Assembly (NCBI RefSeq): GCF_003859945.1
Contig: NZ_RQYM01000003.1
Coordinates: 94,691 to 158,690, forward strand
Origin: Leucobacter sp. OH1287
GTDB taxonomy: Bacteria; Actinomycetota; Actinomycetes; Actinomycetales; Microbacteriaceae
DNA: 64,000 nt
Direction: 5' to 3'
Shown here: positions 21,968 to 30,230 of the stretch, piece after piece
Numbering within the stretch: position 1 is the first letter of the stretch
Layout of the letters: the number at the start of each line of letters is the position of its first letter
The notes under the pieces: model-generated
The model's database searches: none
What the model was told of the DNA's origin: nothing
The model's input: only the letters and a program-made list of their open reading frames with translations
Translations under genes and position numbers: made by a program

Positions 21968-23000
21968 GCGGTTAGTGGATCCTGGCGAACAGCGCCTGCA
22001 GAAAGCCCTCGCCGCGGCGGGTATCGCCTCCCGGCGTGCCTGTGAAACCCTGATAACCAGGGGGCGGGTGCGGGTTAACGGTAAAACCGTTTACGAACTC
22101 GGCACCAAAATCAACACCGAGCGTGACGAGGTGCGCGTTGACGGCGTGATTGTGCAGCTTGATGTTGCGAAACGCTATTTTGTGTTAAACAAACCAACCG
22201 GCGTTGTTTCGACGATGCGAGACGAACAGGGCAGACCGGATCTGCGAGAGTTCACCGCCGATTTTGCTGAGCGGCTCTACAACGTGGGCAGGCTCGACAC
22301 CGACACCTCGGGGCTGCTGATTCTCACCAACGACGGGGAACTCGCGCACAAGCTCGCACACCCGAAGTTTGGGGTGCAAAAAACCTATATTGCAAAGGTT
22401 CGCGGACGTGTTAGCGGCGCGGTTGTACAGCGGCTGCGGGACGGGGTTGAGCTAGAGGACGGGCCGATCGCGGCGGACGCGGTCAAGGTGCTTCCGGGGG
22501 CAACAAACCGGTCATCGCTGGTTGAGATTACGCTGCACTCGGGACGCAACCGGATTGTGCGGCGAATGCTCGCGAAGGTTGGGCACCCGGTTGAGGAGCT
22601 GGTGCGTCGCCAGTTTGGTCCGCTGCACCTGGGAACCCTCGGCAGCGGCCATCTGCGAGAGTTAAGCGCGGCGGAACGGAACGCGCTGCTGACCGCGGCA
22701 GCACAGCAAACCCAGGAAGAACGAGGGCAAAAGCGCAGACGGCAGAGCCAGCGGGGCCAGCAGACTCAGCACAGCCAGCGGGCGGGTAGCGGATCCGGCG
22801 GGCAGCGTTCCTGGCACGATGCAGGCCGAGACGGGCTGCGGCAGGCGGATCCACGCAAAAACCGCGCACCCAAGCCGCGGCACCGGGATCGCCCCGTGAC
22901 CGCGGGCAGACCCGGTGACGGTGCGGGCGCTACCGGCTTGCGCGGCATCGCAAAACCCAAACCACAGGCTAAACCCGTAAAGAGGGGACGGAAACGGTGA
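21960..23000 (+). CDS. pseudouridine synthase, RluB/RsuA type
   Basis: 346 residues from ATG 21960. S4 domain (about 8-60), then the RsuA/RluB catalytic domain with GRLDTDTSGLLILTNDGELAHKL containing the catalytic Asp, KTYIAKV and LHSGRNRIVRRMLAKVGHPV. A disordered Arg/Gln/Gly-rich C-terminal tail of about 100 residues is added, probably RNA-binding. RluB modifies 23S rRNA helix 89 in E. coli; the exact target here is inferred. Overlaps both neighbours. Confidence 0.92.
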   Translation: MSERLVDPGEQRLQKALAAAGIASRRACETLITRGRVRVNGKTVYELGTKINTERDEVRVDGVIVQLDVAKRYFVLNKPTGVVSTMRDEQGRPDLREFTADFAERLYNVGRLDTDTSGLLILTNDGELAHKLAHPKFGVQKTYIAKVRGRVSGAVVQRLRDGVELEDGPIAADAVKVLPGATNRSSLVEITLHSGRNRIVRRMLAKVGHPVEELVRRQFGPLHLGTLGSGHLRELSAAERNALLTAAAQQTQEERGQKRRRQSQRGQQTQHSQRAGSGSGGQRSWHDAGRDGLRQADPRKNRAPKPRHRDRPVTAGRPGDGAGATGLRGIAKPKPQAKPVKRGRKR

Positions 23001-24112
23001 CATCGGACAGCAAACTCGCCAGCCGGGTAAACCACCACGTGCACATTATCGGCACCGGGCTGCTCGGCGCCAGCATCGGGCTGGGGCTGCGTGAACACGG
23101 CACAGAGGTGACGCTCGAGGATATTTCACCGGCCGCCCTCGACCTCGCGATCGACTATGGCGCGGGCCGCCGGCTCACACCGGAAGATAAACCCGCGCTG
23201 GTGATTATCGCAACGCCGCCGGACGTGGTCGGCGAGGTGATTGCGCAGGCGCTTAAACGGTTCCCGGAAGCGTATGTGACAGACGTAACAAGCGTGAAAC
23301 TCGCGCCCTACCGGCAGCTGCTCGACCGCGGTATTAACCTTGACCGCTATGTTGGATCACACCCGATGGCAGGCAGGGAACGCGGCAGTGCTGTGATGGC
23401 TCGTGCAGACATGTTCGTTGGGCGGCCGTGGGTTATATGCCGTGACGCGAAAACCCCGGCGGCTGCGCTCGCGGCCGTTGAGAGTGTGGCACTGCAGCTT
23501 GGCGCAACACCAACCGAGTGGGATCCAGCCCAGCACGATCAAGCGGTGGCGCTCGTGTCGCACGTGCCGCAGCTGACCGCGAGCCTGCTAGCTGCCCAGC
23601 TGAACCGCGCGGCAGAGCAGCATATTGCGCTCGCGGGCGGGGGGATCCGCGACACAACCCGTATTGCCGACAGCGACCCGCAGCTGTGGGTGCAGATTCT
23701 TGGCGCGAACAGTGAGGCTGTTGCCGCGATTCTGCGGCAGTTGCGCAGTGACCTGGACAACACAATTACCGCTCTCACCGACACCGACGCGCAGGGTGCT
23801 AAAAAAACCATCGCCGAACTGCTCACCGCGGGTAACGCGGGTGTGCGCAGACTACCCGGTAAACACGGATCAGCAGCACGGTTCACCAGTTTCACGGTGA
23901 TCGTCGATGACACCCCGGGGCAGCTCGCGCGCCTGCTAACTGACCTCGGTGAACTGCAGATCAACATGGAGGATCTGCGGCTTGAACACTCACCGGGCGC
24001 GCAGATCGGTTTCGCGGAGGTTTCGGTGCTGCCGGAGGTTGCTGCAGCGGCGGTGAACGGGCTGCAAGAGCTTGGCTGGCGGATCCTGGATTGGAGTCGT
24101 GATGAGCAATAA
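22997..24112 (+). CDS. tyrA: prephenate dehydrogenase
   Basis: 371 residues. NAD-binding VHIIGTGLLGASIGLGLREHG at the N-terminus, DVTSVK, GSHPMAGRERGSA (substrate loop) and HDQAVALVSHVPQLTASLLAA typical of TyrA. A C-terminal ACT-like domain (about 293-365, FTVIVDDTPGQLARLLTDLG) probably mediates tyrosine feedback. GTG start overlaps the preceding TGA. Makes 4-hydroxyphenylpyruvate from prephenate for tyrosine synthesis. Confidence 0.94.
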   Translation: MTSDSKLASRVNHHVHIIGTGLLGASIGLGLREHGTEVTLEDISPAALDLAIDYGAGRRLTPEDKPALVIIATPPDVVGEVIAQALKRFPEAYVTDVTSVKLAPYRQLLDRGINLDRYVGSHPMAGRERGSAVMARADMFVGRPWVICRDAKTPAAALAAVESVALQLGATPTEWDPAQHDQAVALVSHVPQLTASLLAAQLNRAAEQHIALAGGGIRDTTRIADSDPQLWVQILGANSEAVAAILRQLRSDLDNTITALTDTDAQGAKKTIAELLTAGNAGVRRLPGKHGSAARFTSFTVIVDDTPGQLARLLTDLGELQINMEDLRLEHSPGAQIGFAEVSVLPEVAAAAVNGLQELGWRILDWSRDEQ

Positions 24113-24857
24113 CAGCGCAAACAACCCCGGTGTCGGCTCGGGTATTGGCTCGGGCGCCGGCCTGGGCGGCGACCCCTCCGGCGACCCAAGCGGTACCCTG
24201 CTGGTTGCAATCGACGGGGCGGCCGGATCCGGCAAATCGAGTGTTGCGCGCGAGAGCGCTAAACGGCTCGGTTTCGGCATCCTCGACACCGGCGCAGCCT
24301 ACCGCGCACTCACCCTCTCACTGCTGCAGGCGGGAGCTGACCTCGACAGCGAAGAAGCGGCGCTGAACGCACTGCAACAGCTGGATTTGCAACTTGGGAT
24401 GACAGAGGATGATCGCGTGCTTTTGAGCGGGGTCGATGTTTCTGAGCGGATCCGCACAGCCGATATTGCGCAGAATGTTAGCCACGTAGCCAAACACCCG
24501 CGGGTGAGAAAACAGCTCAACAGCTGGTTTAAGCAGACGGTTGCCGCGAGCGGGCTGCCGGGCGTTATTATAGAGGGGCGCGATATTACGACGGTTGTTG
24601 CGCCGGATGCGCCGGTTAGAATCCTGATGACAGCGCGGGAAGAGGTGCGGATCGCGAGGCGCGCGAAGCAGCTGCCGGAGCTGACATACGCGCAGGTTGC
24701 GGCCGATTTGCGGGCGAGAGACGCGAAGGATCTGCGGGTTGTGGACTTTTTGAATCCCGCGCCGGGCGTCACGGTTATTGATACGAGTGAACTAGACTTT
24801 GAAGGGTCAGTTGCTGCGGTGATTGCGACAATTACGCAAACCCAGCAAGAGAGGTAA
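24102..24857 (+). CDS. cmk: cytidylate kinase
   Basis: 251 residues from ATG 24102, which overlaps tyrA. A Gly/Ser-rich 33-residue lead precedes the P-loop IDGAAGSGKSSVARE, then DTGAAYRALTL, the NMP-binding insert, VIIEGRDITTVVAPDAPVRILMTA and a Lys/Arg-rich lid. Phosphorylates CMP/dCMP. The usual cmk-der pair follows with 18 nt spacing. Confidence 0.95.
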   Translation: MSNNSANNPGVGSGIGSGAGLGGDPSGDPSGTLLVAIDGAAGSGKSSVARESAKRLGFGILDTGAAYRALTLSLLQAGADLDSEEAALNALQQLDLQLGMTEDDRVLLSGVDVSERIRTADIAQNVSHVAKHPRVRKQLNSWFKQTVAASGLPGVIIEGRDITTVVAPDAPVRILMTAREEVRIARRAKQLPELTYAQVAADLRARDAKDLRVVDFLNPAPGVTVIDTSELDFEGSVAAVIATITQTQQER

Positions 24858-24875
24858 AACAAGAGGTAGAAGCGG

Positions 24876-26453
24876 ATGAGCAGGGAAAACAGCGGCGCCG
24901 AGTACGGGGACGGCGCAGAGATTAGCGGCACCGAGATTAGCAGCGCCGAGATTAACGAGGCAGACTTCGACGACAGCGCCGAGTTTGAGAGCACCGTGCA
25001 CTTTGAGGGTGATATTGACGAGGAGCGCACCCGGGTACTGCGCGCTGGCCTCGATGATTTTGAGCTTGATGACGAGGATTTGGCGCTTATCGCTGCCGGA
25101 GACGCAATCGGTGACGACGATTATGTGCCGGTTGAAAACCCGCCGGTTGTTGCGATCGTGGGACGCCCAAACGTCGGCAAGTCGGCGCTGGTTAACCGGA
25201 TCCTTGGCCGCCGTGAAGCGGTTGTTGAGGACGTTCCCGGGGTTACCCGCGACCGGGTGAGCTACAGCGCCAACTGGATGGAGCGGAAGTTCACAATCGT
25301 TGACACCGGCGGCTGGGAGCCTGATGCTCGCGGCATCGACCGCTCTGTTGCTGAGCAGGCTGAGCTCGCTATTGAGATGTGTGACGCGATCCTTTTCGTG
25401 GTGGATTCGCGGGTTGGGGCGACAGCAACCGATGAGCGCGTGGTTGAGCTTCTGCGACGCACTAAGAAACCGGTTTTCCTGGTGGCTAACAAGGTTGATG
25501 ATGTTGTGCAGGAGCCGGAGGCCGCGGTGCTGTGGTCGCTTGGCCTTGGCGAGCCGTACCCGGTTTCTGCCCTGCACGGCAGGGGCGTCGCGGACCTGTT
25601 GGATGCGCTCTTAAAGAAACTTCCGAAGGAGTCGGCGGTTGCGCAGCCGCAGCTGCAGGGTCCACGCCGTGTTGCGCTGCTTGGCCGCCCGAACGTTGGC
25701 AAATCGAGCCTGCTCAATAAGGCTGCTGGCGCTGAACGGGTGGTTGTTAACGATCTCGCCGGCACAACCCGTGACCCGGTTGATGAGCCGGTTGAGATTG
25801 CGGGCAGGGTGTGGACCTTCGTCGACACTGCCGGGATCCGCCGCCGCGTGCATCTGCAGCGGGGAGCCGATTTTTATGCTTCGCTGCGCACGGCAACCGC
25901 GCTGGAAAAAGCGGAGGTTGCGGTTGTTTTGATTGATGTCACCCAGCCGATCAGTGACCAGGATTTGCGGATTATCGACCTGGTGCTGGAGTCGGGCAGG
26001 GCGTTGGTTTTGGCGTTCAATAAGTGGGATCTGCTCGATGATGAACGCCGCCGCTACCTGGAGCGGGAGATTGAACAGGATCTCTCGCACGTCGACTGGG
26101 CGCCGCGGGTTAATATTTCTGCGCGCACCGGCAGGCATCTGGAGAAGCTGGTGCCGGCGCTGGAGACAGCGTTGGAGTCGTGGGACACCCGGATCCCGAC
26201 CGCGAAGTTTAATGCGTTCCTCGCAGAGCTGGTGCAGGAGCATCCGCACCCGCTGCGCGGTGGGAAACAGCCGCGTGTGTTGTTCGGCACCCAGGTGAGT
26301 AACCGGCCGCCAACGTTTTTGCTGTTCACAACCGGCTTCTTAGAGCCGCAGTACCGCCGCTTTATTCAGCGCCGCCTCAGGGAGCGATACAGTTTTGAGG
26401 GGTCGCCGATCGTGGTTAATATGCGGATCCGCGAGAAACGCCAGCGCCGCTAG
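24876..26453 (+). CDS. der: ribosome biogenesis GTPase Der (EngA)
   Basis: 525 residues with two tandem GTPase domains: GRPNVGKS at 96-103 and a second GRPNVGKS near 273, each with DTGG/DTAG and NKVD/NKWD motifs, then a KH-like C-terminal domain ending [15 protein letters not shown]. An acidic Glu/Asp-rich N-terminal extension of about 88 residues is longer than in E. coli but common in actinobacteria. Needed for 50S assembly. Confidence 0.96.
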   Translation: MSRENSGAEYGDGAEISGTEISSAEINEADFDDSAEFESTVHFEGDIDEERTRVLRAGLDDFELDDEDLALIAAGDAIGDDDYVPVENPPVVAIVGRPNVGKSALVNRILGRREAVVEDVPGVTRDRVSYSANWMERKFTIVDTGGWEPDARGIDRSVAEQAELAIEMCDAILFVVDSRVGATATDERVVELLRRTKKPVFLVANKVDDVVQEPEAAVLWSLGLGEPYPVSALHGRGVADLLDALLKKLPKESAVAQPQLQGPRRVALLGRPNVGKSSLLNKAAGAERVVVNDLAGTTRDPVDEPVEIAGRVWTFVDTAGIRRRVHLQRGADFYASLRTATALEKAEVAVVLIDVTQPISDQDLRIIDLVLESGRALVLAFNKWDLLDDERRRYLEREIEQDLSHVDWAPRVNISARTGRHLEKLVPALETALESWDTRIPTAKFNAFLAELVQEHPHPLRGGKQPRVLFGTQVSNRPPTFLLFTTGFLEPQYRRFIQRRLRERYSFEGSPIVVNMRIREKRQRR

Positions 26454-26509
26454 AGCTGCGGTCGCCAGGCTATGCCGCTGGCTGGCGGTGGGTCGGATCG
26501 GTTGCGCCG

Positions 26510-27058
26510 CTAGCGTTGCAGCGACTCGGTTGCGGTAATAATCGTGAGCAGGTCCTCCCAGGACGAGGCCAGGCCGGGATGCAGGTTGTAGCCCGGCACA
26601 TCGGCCAGCTGCACCCAGCGCATCTCGAGCGTCTCCTCGTTCGGTGTTGGGCAGTCCGCGGCATCACTCGCGAGCGCGATAATCGTTGTGTATGTCCAGC
26701 CACCCCGGTCGGAGGTGTATTCGCTAAGCGGTGTCACATCGGCAGCGTTAAGCCCCGTCTCCTCAGCGGTTTCACGCAGCGCCGCCGCCTCAGCGCTCTC
26801 GTTACGGTGACGTGCACCACCGGGGAGCCCCCAGGTGCCGCCGTGACTCGTCCACTCAGCCCGATGCTGCAATAAAATACCCCGGTCAGGGTGGTATGCG
26901 AGAAGGCCAGCCGCACCAAAAATACCCCAGTAGTCGTTGCCGTCTGCCGCGGTGATCCAGGCATCGCCCGAGTCAGGATCCAGCGGCACGCGCCGTTTCA
27001 CCGGCTGGCTTGGATCTTTTAACTGCTGAGGGGTTGTCTGGTCTGCTGAATCTGCCAC
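26510..27058 (-). CDS. NUDIX hydrolase
   Basis: 182 residues from GTG 27058; the longer open frame would run into tRNA-Pro and is rejected. Full NUDIX box GGARHRNESAEAAALRETAEETGL (Gx5Ex7REx2EExGL) sits at about 85-108. The N-terminal part with GDAWITAADGNDYWGIFGAAGLL is typical of actinobacterial 8-oxo-dGTP-type NUDIX proteins. Substrate unknown. Convergent with der. Confidence 0.88.
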   Translation of the reverse strand: MADSADQTTPQQLKDPSQPVKRRVPLDPDSGDAWITAADGNDYWGIFGAAGLLAYHPDRGILLQHRAEWTSHGGTWGLPGGARHRNESAEAAALRETAEETGLNAADVTPLSEYTSDRGGWTYTTIIALASDAADCPTPNEETLEMRWVQLADVPGYNLHPGLASSWEDLLTIITATESLQR

Positions 27059-27210
27059 ATGTTTAGCATAGCCGGGTTTATTTAAAATTTGGCAAACATC
27101 TGCTGCAGGCTGTGAAAGCGGTGACGGATGTGCGACAATAGAATGGTTGTTTTTGCCCGTTACAGCAGGCGCCTCTAGCGCTTTTTGTTTTAGCGGGTGG
27201 ATCCAGCAAT

Positions 27211-27287
27211 CGGGATGTAGCGCAGCTTGGTAGCGCACCTGTCTGGGGGACAGGGGGTCGTCGGTTCAAATCCGGTCATCCCGACCA
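27211..27287 (+). tRNA. tRNA-Pro (anticodon GGG)
   Basis: 77-nt cloverleaf: acceptor CGGGATG/CATCCCG, D-arm GCGC/GCGC, anticodon stem CCTGT/ACAGG with loop CTGGGGG (anticodon GGG), T-loop TTCAAAT and encoded CCA. Its 3' 37 nt are also the left end of the prophage att core, so the gene is kept intact after integration. Confidence 0.97.
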
Positions 27288-27313
27288 AAACAGCCTAAAC
27301 TTCGTTGATTTTC
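27251..27313 (+). other. attL core of prophage 1 (63-bp direct repeat)
   Basis: 63 bp beginning in the anticodon arm of tRNA-Pro and ending 26 bp past its CCA are repeated exactly at 60080-60142. This is the classic signature of a tyrosine integrase using a tRNA 3' end. Confidence 0.95.
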
Positions 27314-27355
27314 CGAGGTTTTTCGTTAAAATCCGGAGCCGCTGAAAACTCGCTC

Positions 27356-27381
27356 GTCCAGGTCTGGGACAACATCGCAAA
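27356..27381. repeat. integrase arm-type site, left copy
   Basis: 26-bp motif beginning GTCCAGGTCTGGGACAACAT, just inside attL, recurs with three mismatches at 59897-59922 just inside attR. Paired arm sites on both sides of a phage att core are what arm-binding integrases use. Confidence 0.65.
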
Positions 27382-27393
27382 ACAGCCAGGCAC

Positions 27394-28710
27394 TTACCGC
27401 GCGCTCGCAGTAGCTCTACCCAAATCCGCTGGTGTGCTGCCACTCCGCCCGGCTTCACGGATCCGCTCAACTTTGGTCATTACCTCGTCGAGCTTGTCCG
27501 GGAACATATGTGAATAGGTGTTGAGCGTCTCAGTGGCATCAGCGTGCCCGAGCATACGCTGCACAATCAATACGTCAGCTCCTGCCTTAATCGCGAGCGA
27601 CGCCGCAGTGTGCCTAAGATCGTGAACAGTAATATGCTCGATTCCGAGCTCCTGACGTACCGGCTTCCAGATCCGGTTGTAGAAGTTCTTGCCACCAACA
27701 GCAGCTCCGCAGCGCCCACGGAACACGAACTCGCTCGCAGCTCGCCGGCGACACAGCCCCTCGATGTCGTCCATCAGGAACGGCGGCACCGGCACCAGGC
27801 GCGCCGAACCCGTCTTAGGTGTACCAAGCTTTAACCGTCCCTCCTTATCGAGCGTCCACGTCCGCCTAACACTAATCCGCCGCGCGGTCAGATCCACATC
27901 ACCGACCTGCAACGCAGTCGCTTCACCAATCCGCAACCCCACATACCCCAGCAGCAACAACAAAACCCGAAATTGATCCTGCCTGCCGCGCTCGCCGCAG
28001 AGCACCGCCGCTTCTTCGAGCTGTTCAACCGTCAGCACGGGAAGCCCCGCAACTTCGCTAGCTTGCCGCTTCGGTAACCTGACACCAGCCAGGGGACTGG
28101 CCGCGATCAGCTTATGCTCCACCGCGTAACCGAGCACAGACCCAAAAGTGAGTTTCACGATATGCCGTACCGTTTTTGCTCCCAATACACCGGCCTCACC
28201 TCGGGAGAACTGATGAACTGCTTTCCCGGCAACTAGCTCGCTAATCCAAGTCTCGATATCGCGCCGTTGAATATCCCCTACCGGAGTATCGCCCCACCGC
28301 GGCAGCACGTATCGCTGCAAGTCTAGTTTGTAGCGTCTCCACGTTATGTCCTTAACGTCTGTCTTGGTTTGCAGCCACGCCTCCGCAACCTCACGAAACG
28401 GCAACCGCTCCAAACTCGGATCCAGGTATTTACCTGACCTGATACTGTCCTCAAGCTCCGCAGCGAACGCCGAAGCCTCGCTTTTCGTATCGAACGAGCG
28501 TGCGCGCTGCTTGCGCTCGCCGCCTACCAGCTCATGCCAGCATACCTGCCATCGCTTGCCGCGCCCGAACTTACTGGAGCGAAACATGTCGGGCAGCTTC
28601 GCAATGGATCGCAGCTGTGCCGCTGTTGGGGAGAGTCTACTGGTGGATCCGTCGGGCAGCGTCGCTACCGCGTCTTTCACCCAAAGGTCGGTAATCCATG
28701 CCTTAGCCAT
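27394..28710 (-). CDS. tyrosine integrase of prophage 1
   Basis: 438-residue phage integrase. N-terminal AP2-like arm-binding region, core-binding domain (about 125-215), catalytic domain with GYVGLRIGEATAL (Arg), HDLRHTAASLAI (His-x-x-Arg) and LGHADATETLNTYSHMF (Tyr nucleophile). Transcribed toward the adjacent attL. It resembles the element 2 integrase along its length (shared MAKxWITDxWVKxAxATLPDG start), which fits their use of the same tRNA site. Confidence 0.95.
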   Translation of the reverse strand: MAKAWITDLWVKDAVATLPDGSTSRLSPTAAQLRSIAKLPDMFRSSKFGRGKRWQVCWHELVGGERKQRARSFDTKSEASAFAAELEDSIRSGKYLDPSLERLPFREVAEAWLQTKTDVKDITWRRYKLDLQRYVLPRWGDTPVGDIQRRDIETWISELVAGKAVHQFSRGEAGVLGAKTVRHIVKLTFGSVLGYAVEHKLIAASPLAGVRLPKRQASEVAGLPVLTVEQLEEAAVLCGERGRQDQFRVLLLLLGYVGLRIGEATALQVGDVDLTARRISVRRTWTLDKEGRLKLGTPKTGSARLVPVPPFLMDDIEGLCRRRAASEFVFRGRCGAAVGGKNFYNRIWKPVRQELGIEHITVHDLRHTAASLAIKAGADVLIVQRMLGHADATETLNTYSHMFPDKLDEVMTKVERIREAGRSGSTPADLGRATASAR

Positions 28711-28909
28711 CTCGAAACCTGCCTTTTCGCGACTAAAGAGGTTTATGGATCCTGACTGCCAGAGCTAAGCGGATCCGGGGGCGTGAAGGGGAGTTGTAAA
28801 TAGTAAGTGTAGCAGCCGCGCTCGCCGCAGTTGTGTCAAATGTTGGTGGTATTAGGCTAGCTGGCATTGCTAATAAATCTTTGCGAAACGCCATTGTTTA
28901 CATGTTGCT

Positions 28910-28931
28910 ATTACACAGTTAATAGTGTAAT
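28910..28931. promoter_or_regulatory. inverted repeat operator/promoter before the small early genes
   Basis: ATTACAC/GTGTAAT is a perfect 7-bp inverted repeat with an 8-bp spacer. It is followed by TATAGT (28931-28936), a possible -10, and by a strong ribosome-binding site at 28943-28950. The 247 bp between the integrase start and this gene hold no other ORF I can support. Confidence 0.5.
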
Positions 28932-28957
28932 ATAGTTTATGGAAAGGAGGTGAAGAA

Positions 28958-29074
28958 ATGGCAAGGAAAAACAAAAGCCGCAACCAGGCAGCAAGCGAGC
29001 TACTGAACGCATTGGCAAAGCTAGTAGCCGCCGTGGCTGCCCTGGTTGCAGCCATTGGAGCGCTATTTAGATAA
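28958..29074 (+). CDS. 38-residue cationic amphipathic peptide, unknown
   Basis: Starts at ATG 28958 after AAAGGAGGTGAAGAA, one of the best Shine-Dalgarno sequences in the window. MARKNKSRNQ is strongly basic and the rest (about 11-37) is one Ala/Leu/Val-rich helix ending LFR. It looks like a short membrane-active or membrane-anchored peptide. Too short for family assignment. Followed by a GC-rich hairpin. Confidence 0.6.
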   Translation: MARKNKSRNQAASELLNALAKLVAAVAALVAAIGALFR

Positions 29075-29087
29075 ATAGCGGCGGGGC

Positions 29088-29103
29088 GGGGGCGCAAGCC
29101 CCC
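29088..29103 (+). terminator. GC-rich hairpin
   Basis: GGGGGC-GCAA-GCCCCC stem-loop directly after the 38-residue gene, followed by T-rich sequence. It could terminate or attenuate transcription into the next genes. Confidence 0.5.
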
Positions 29104-29134
29104 AAACCCCTGTTTCTAATTTTGCCATACCATT

Positions 29135-29281
29135 ATGAAAAATACCCTGTTCATTGCCTTAATGCTGCTAGCGGTAGCGTTGCTAATCTGGCAACCATTC
29201 GGCGCCACCGTATCAATCGGTCTAGCTGTTGCCTGCGCTATAGCTGCTGTATGGTTACCAGAAAGGAAAAGCCGTGATTAG
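29135..29281 (+). CDS. 48-residue small membrane protein
   Basis: Two hydrophobic helices (about 4-19 and 25-41) and a basic ERKSRD tail, from ATG 29135. The last 8 nt overlap the next gene. No family recognised. Part of a three-gene mini-cluster next to the integrase. Confidence 0.5.
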   Translation: MKNTLFIALMLLAVALLIWQPFGATVSIGLAVACAIAAVWLPERKSRD

Positions 29282-29450
29282 ATACCTGAGCCGGTCAGAG
29301 GTAGCGGCAATATTGGGCGTCAAGCCTGATACGTTAAACCGCTACAATCTACCCGAGCCTGACGCTATGATCGGCCGCGCTCGCGGCTGGCTGCCTGAGA
29401 CAATCGAAGCTTGGGACGCCAGCCGCCCCGGCCGCGGCAACTGGCGGTAA
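29274..29450 (+). CDS. small helix-turn-helix protein, putative excisionase
   Basis: 58 residues from GTG 29274. YLSRSEVAAILGVKPDTLNRYNLPEPDAMIG...RGWLPETIEAWDASRPGRG matches the MerR/AlpA-like winged-helix pattern used by actinophage excisionases and activators. Small size and closeness to the integrase support an excisionase role; this is inferred. Confidence 0.65.
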   Translation: MIRYLSRSEVAAILGVKPDTLNRYNLPEPDAMIGRARGWLPETIEAWDASRPGRGNWR

Positions 29451-29524
29451 CTGCGCGGTTGCATTACCTTTAAGTTGCCTACTTTCTGGTTAAGTTTTGC
29501 ACACTATCCGCTGCCAAATGGGGT

Positions 29525-29569
29525 GCAGGGTCTCTCAGTACTCAAATGAGTGGCTCTGAGAGACCCTGC
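29525..29569. terminator. strong hairpin terminator
   Basis: A perfect 14-bp inverted repeat (GCAGGGTCTCTCAG at 29525-29538 with 29556-29569) has a nested ACTC/GAGT in the loop and is followed by CCTTTAAAA. It insulates the putative excisionase cluster from the ImmA-cyclase operon. The rest of 29451-29720 shows no gene. Confidence 0.8.
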
Positions 29570-29720
29570 CCTTTAAAACATTTCGTGACCCAATGCCATG
29601 TAATAGCTGGAATTAAAACTAGCGGTTTATTATACGTTAACTGTTCCGCTTTAAGCGCAGTTTGCTGGTAGGTTTTCCTCCCCAAATGAGGTAGGCTGTA
29701 GATAGAGGAGGGATAGCGTC

Positions 29721-30230
29721 GTGGATACCGTACCATCAAAACTGAGTGCTACTGCTATAAGCAGCTATGCTGAGCAGATTGCGGATCATTATCGCATCTT
29801 CAGTGAAGGATCCGCAGCTGACCTGGGCAGGCTAGTGCAAGCCTTGGGTGGTGAAGTCGAAGTGTCGAACTCGCCGATCGCGCAAGAATCGCTCACTGTA
29901 AATGGTGCACGCAGTTTTACCGTCCATCTCCCCCCGTTTACCGGTAGCCGTCGTGACCGCTTCACCATAGCTCACGAGCTCGGTCACTACTTCCTACATT
30001 ACCTCTACCCCCAGCATAAAGGCATGCATGTTTTTAGTCGTGGGGGAAGTAACCTGGCAGAGTATGAAGCTAACCATTTTGCCTCCTGCTTGTTGATGCC
30101 TGCCGAGATGTATGAAAAAGCATATAGAGAGCTCAAGGGCGATCATTATGCGCTTTCTAAATGGTTTGATGTTTCTCCAGCGGCATCAAGAATTCGGGCT
30201 AAAGTGTTAAGGCTTGGGAGTGGTAGCTAG
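29721..30230 (+). CDS. ImmA/IrrE-family metallopeptidase
   Basis: 169 residues, GTG start after GAGGAGGG. Zinc-protease motif FTIAHELGHYFLHY (His85, Glu86, His89) and the third-ligand region EYEANHFASCLLMPAEM (around Glu116) are typical of ImmA/IrrE, single-domain antirepressor-type proteases; no extra HTH domain is fused. It overlaps the next gene by 11-17 nt, so the two are translationally coupled. ImmA partners cleave phage or ICE repressors; here a linked target could be the repressor at 31671-31910 or a factor controlled by the cyclase. Confidence 0.9.
   Translation: MDTVPSKLSATAISSYAEQIADHYRIFSEGSAADLGRLVQALGGEVEVSNSPIAQESLTVNGARSFTVHLPPFTGSRRDRFTIAHELGHYFLHYLYPQHKGMHVFSRGGSNLAEYEANHFASCLLMPAEMYEKAYRELKGDHYALSKWFDVSPAASRIRAKVLRLGSGS

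Noticed and set aside
27059..27238. Extended start of the NUDIX gene
   Set aside because: The extension runs through tRNA-Pro; GTG 27058 gives a normal family length.
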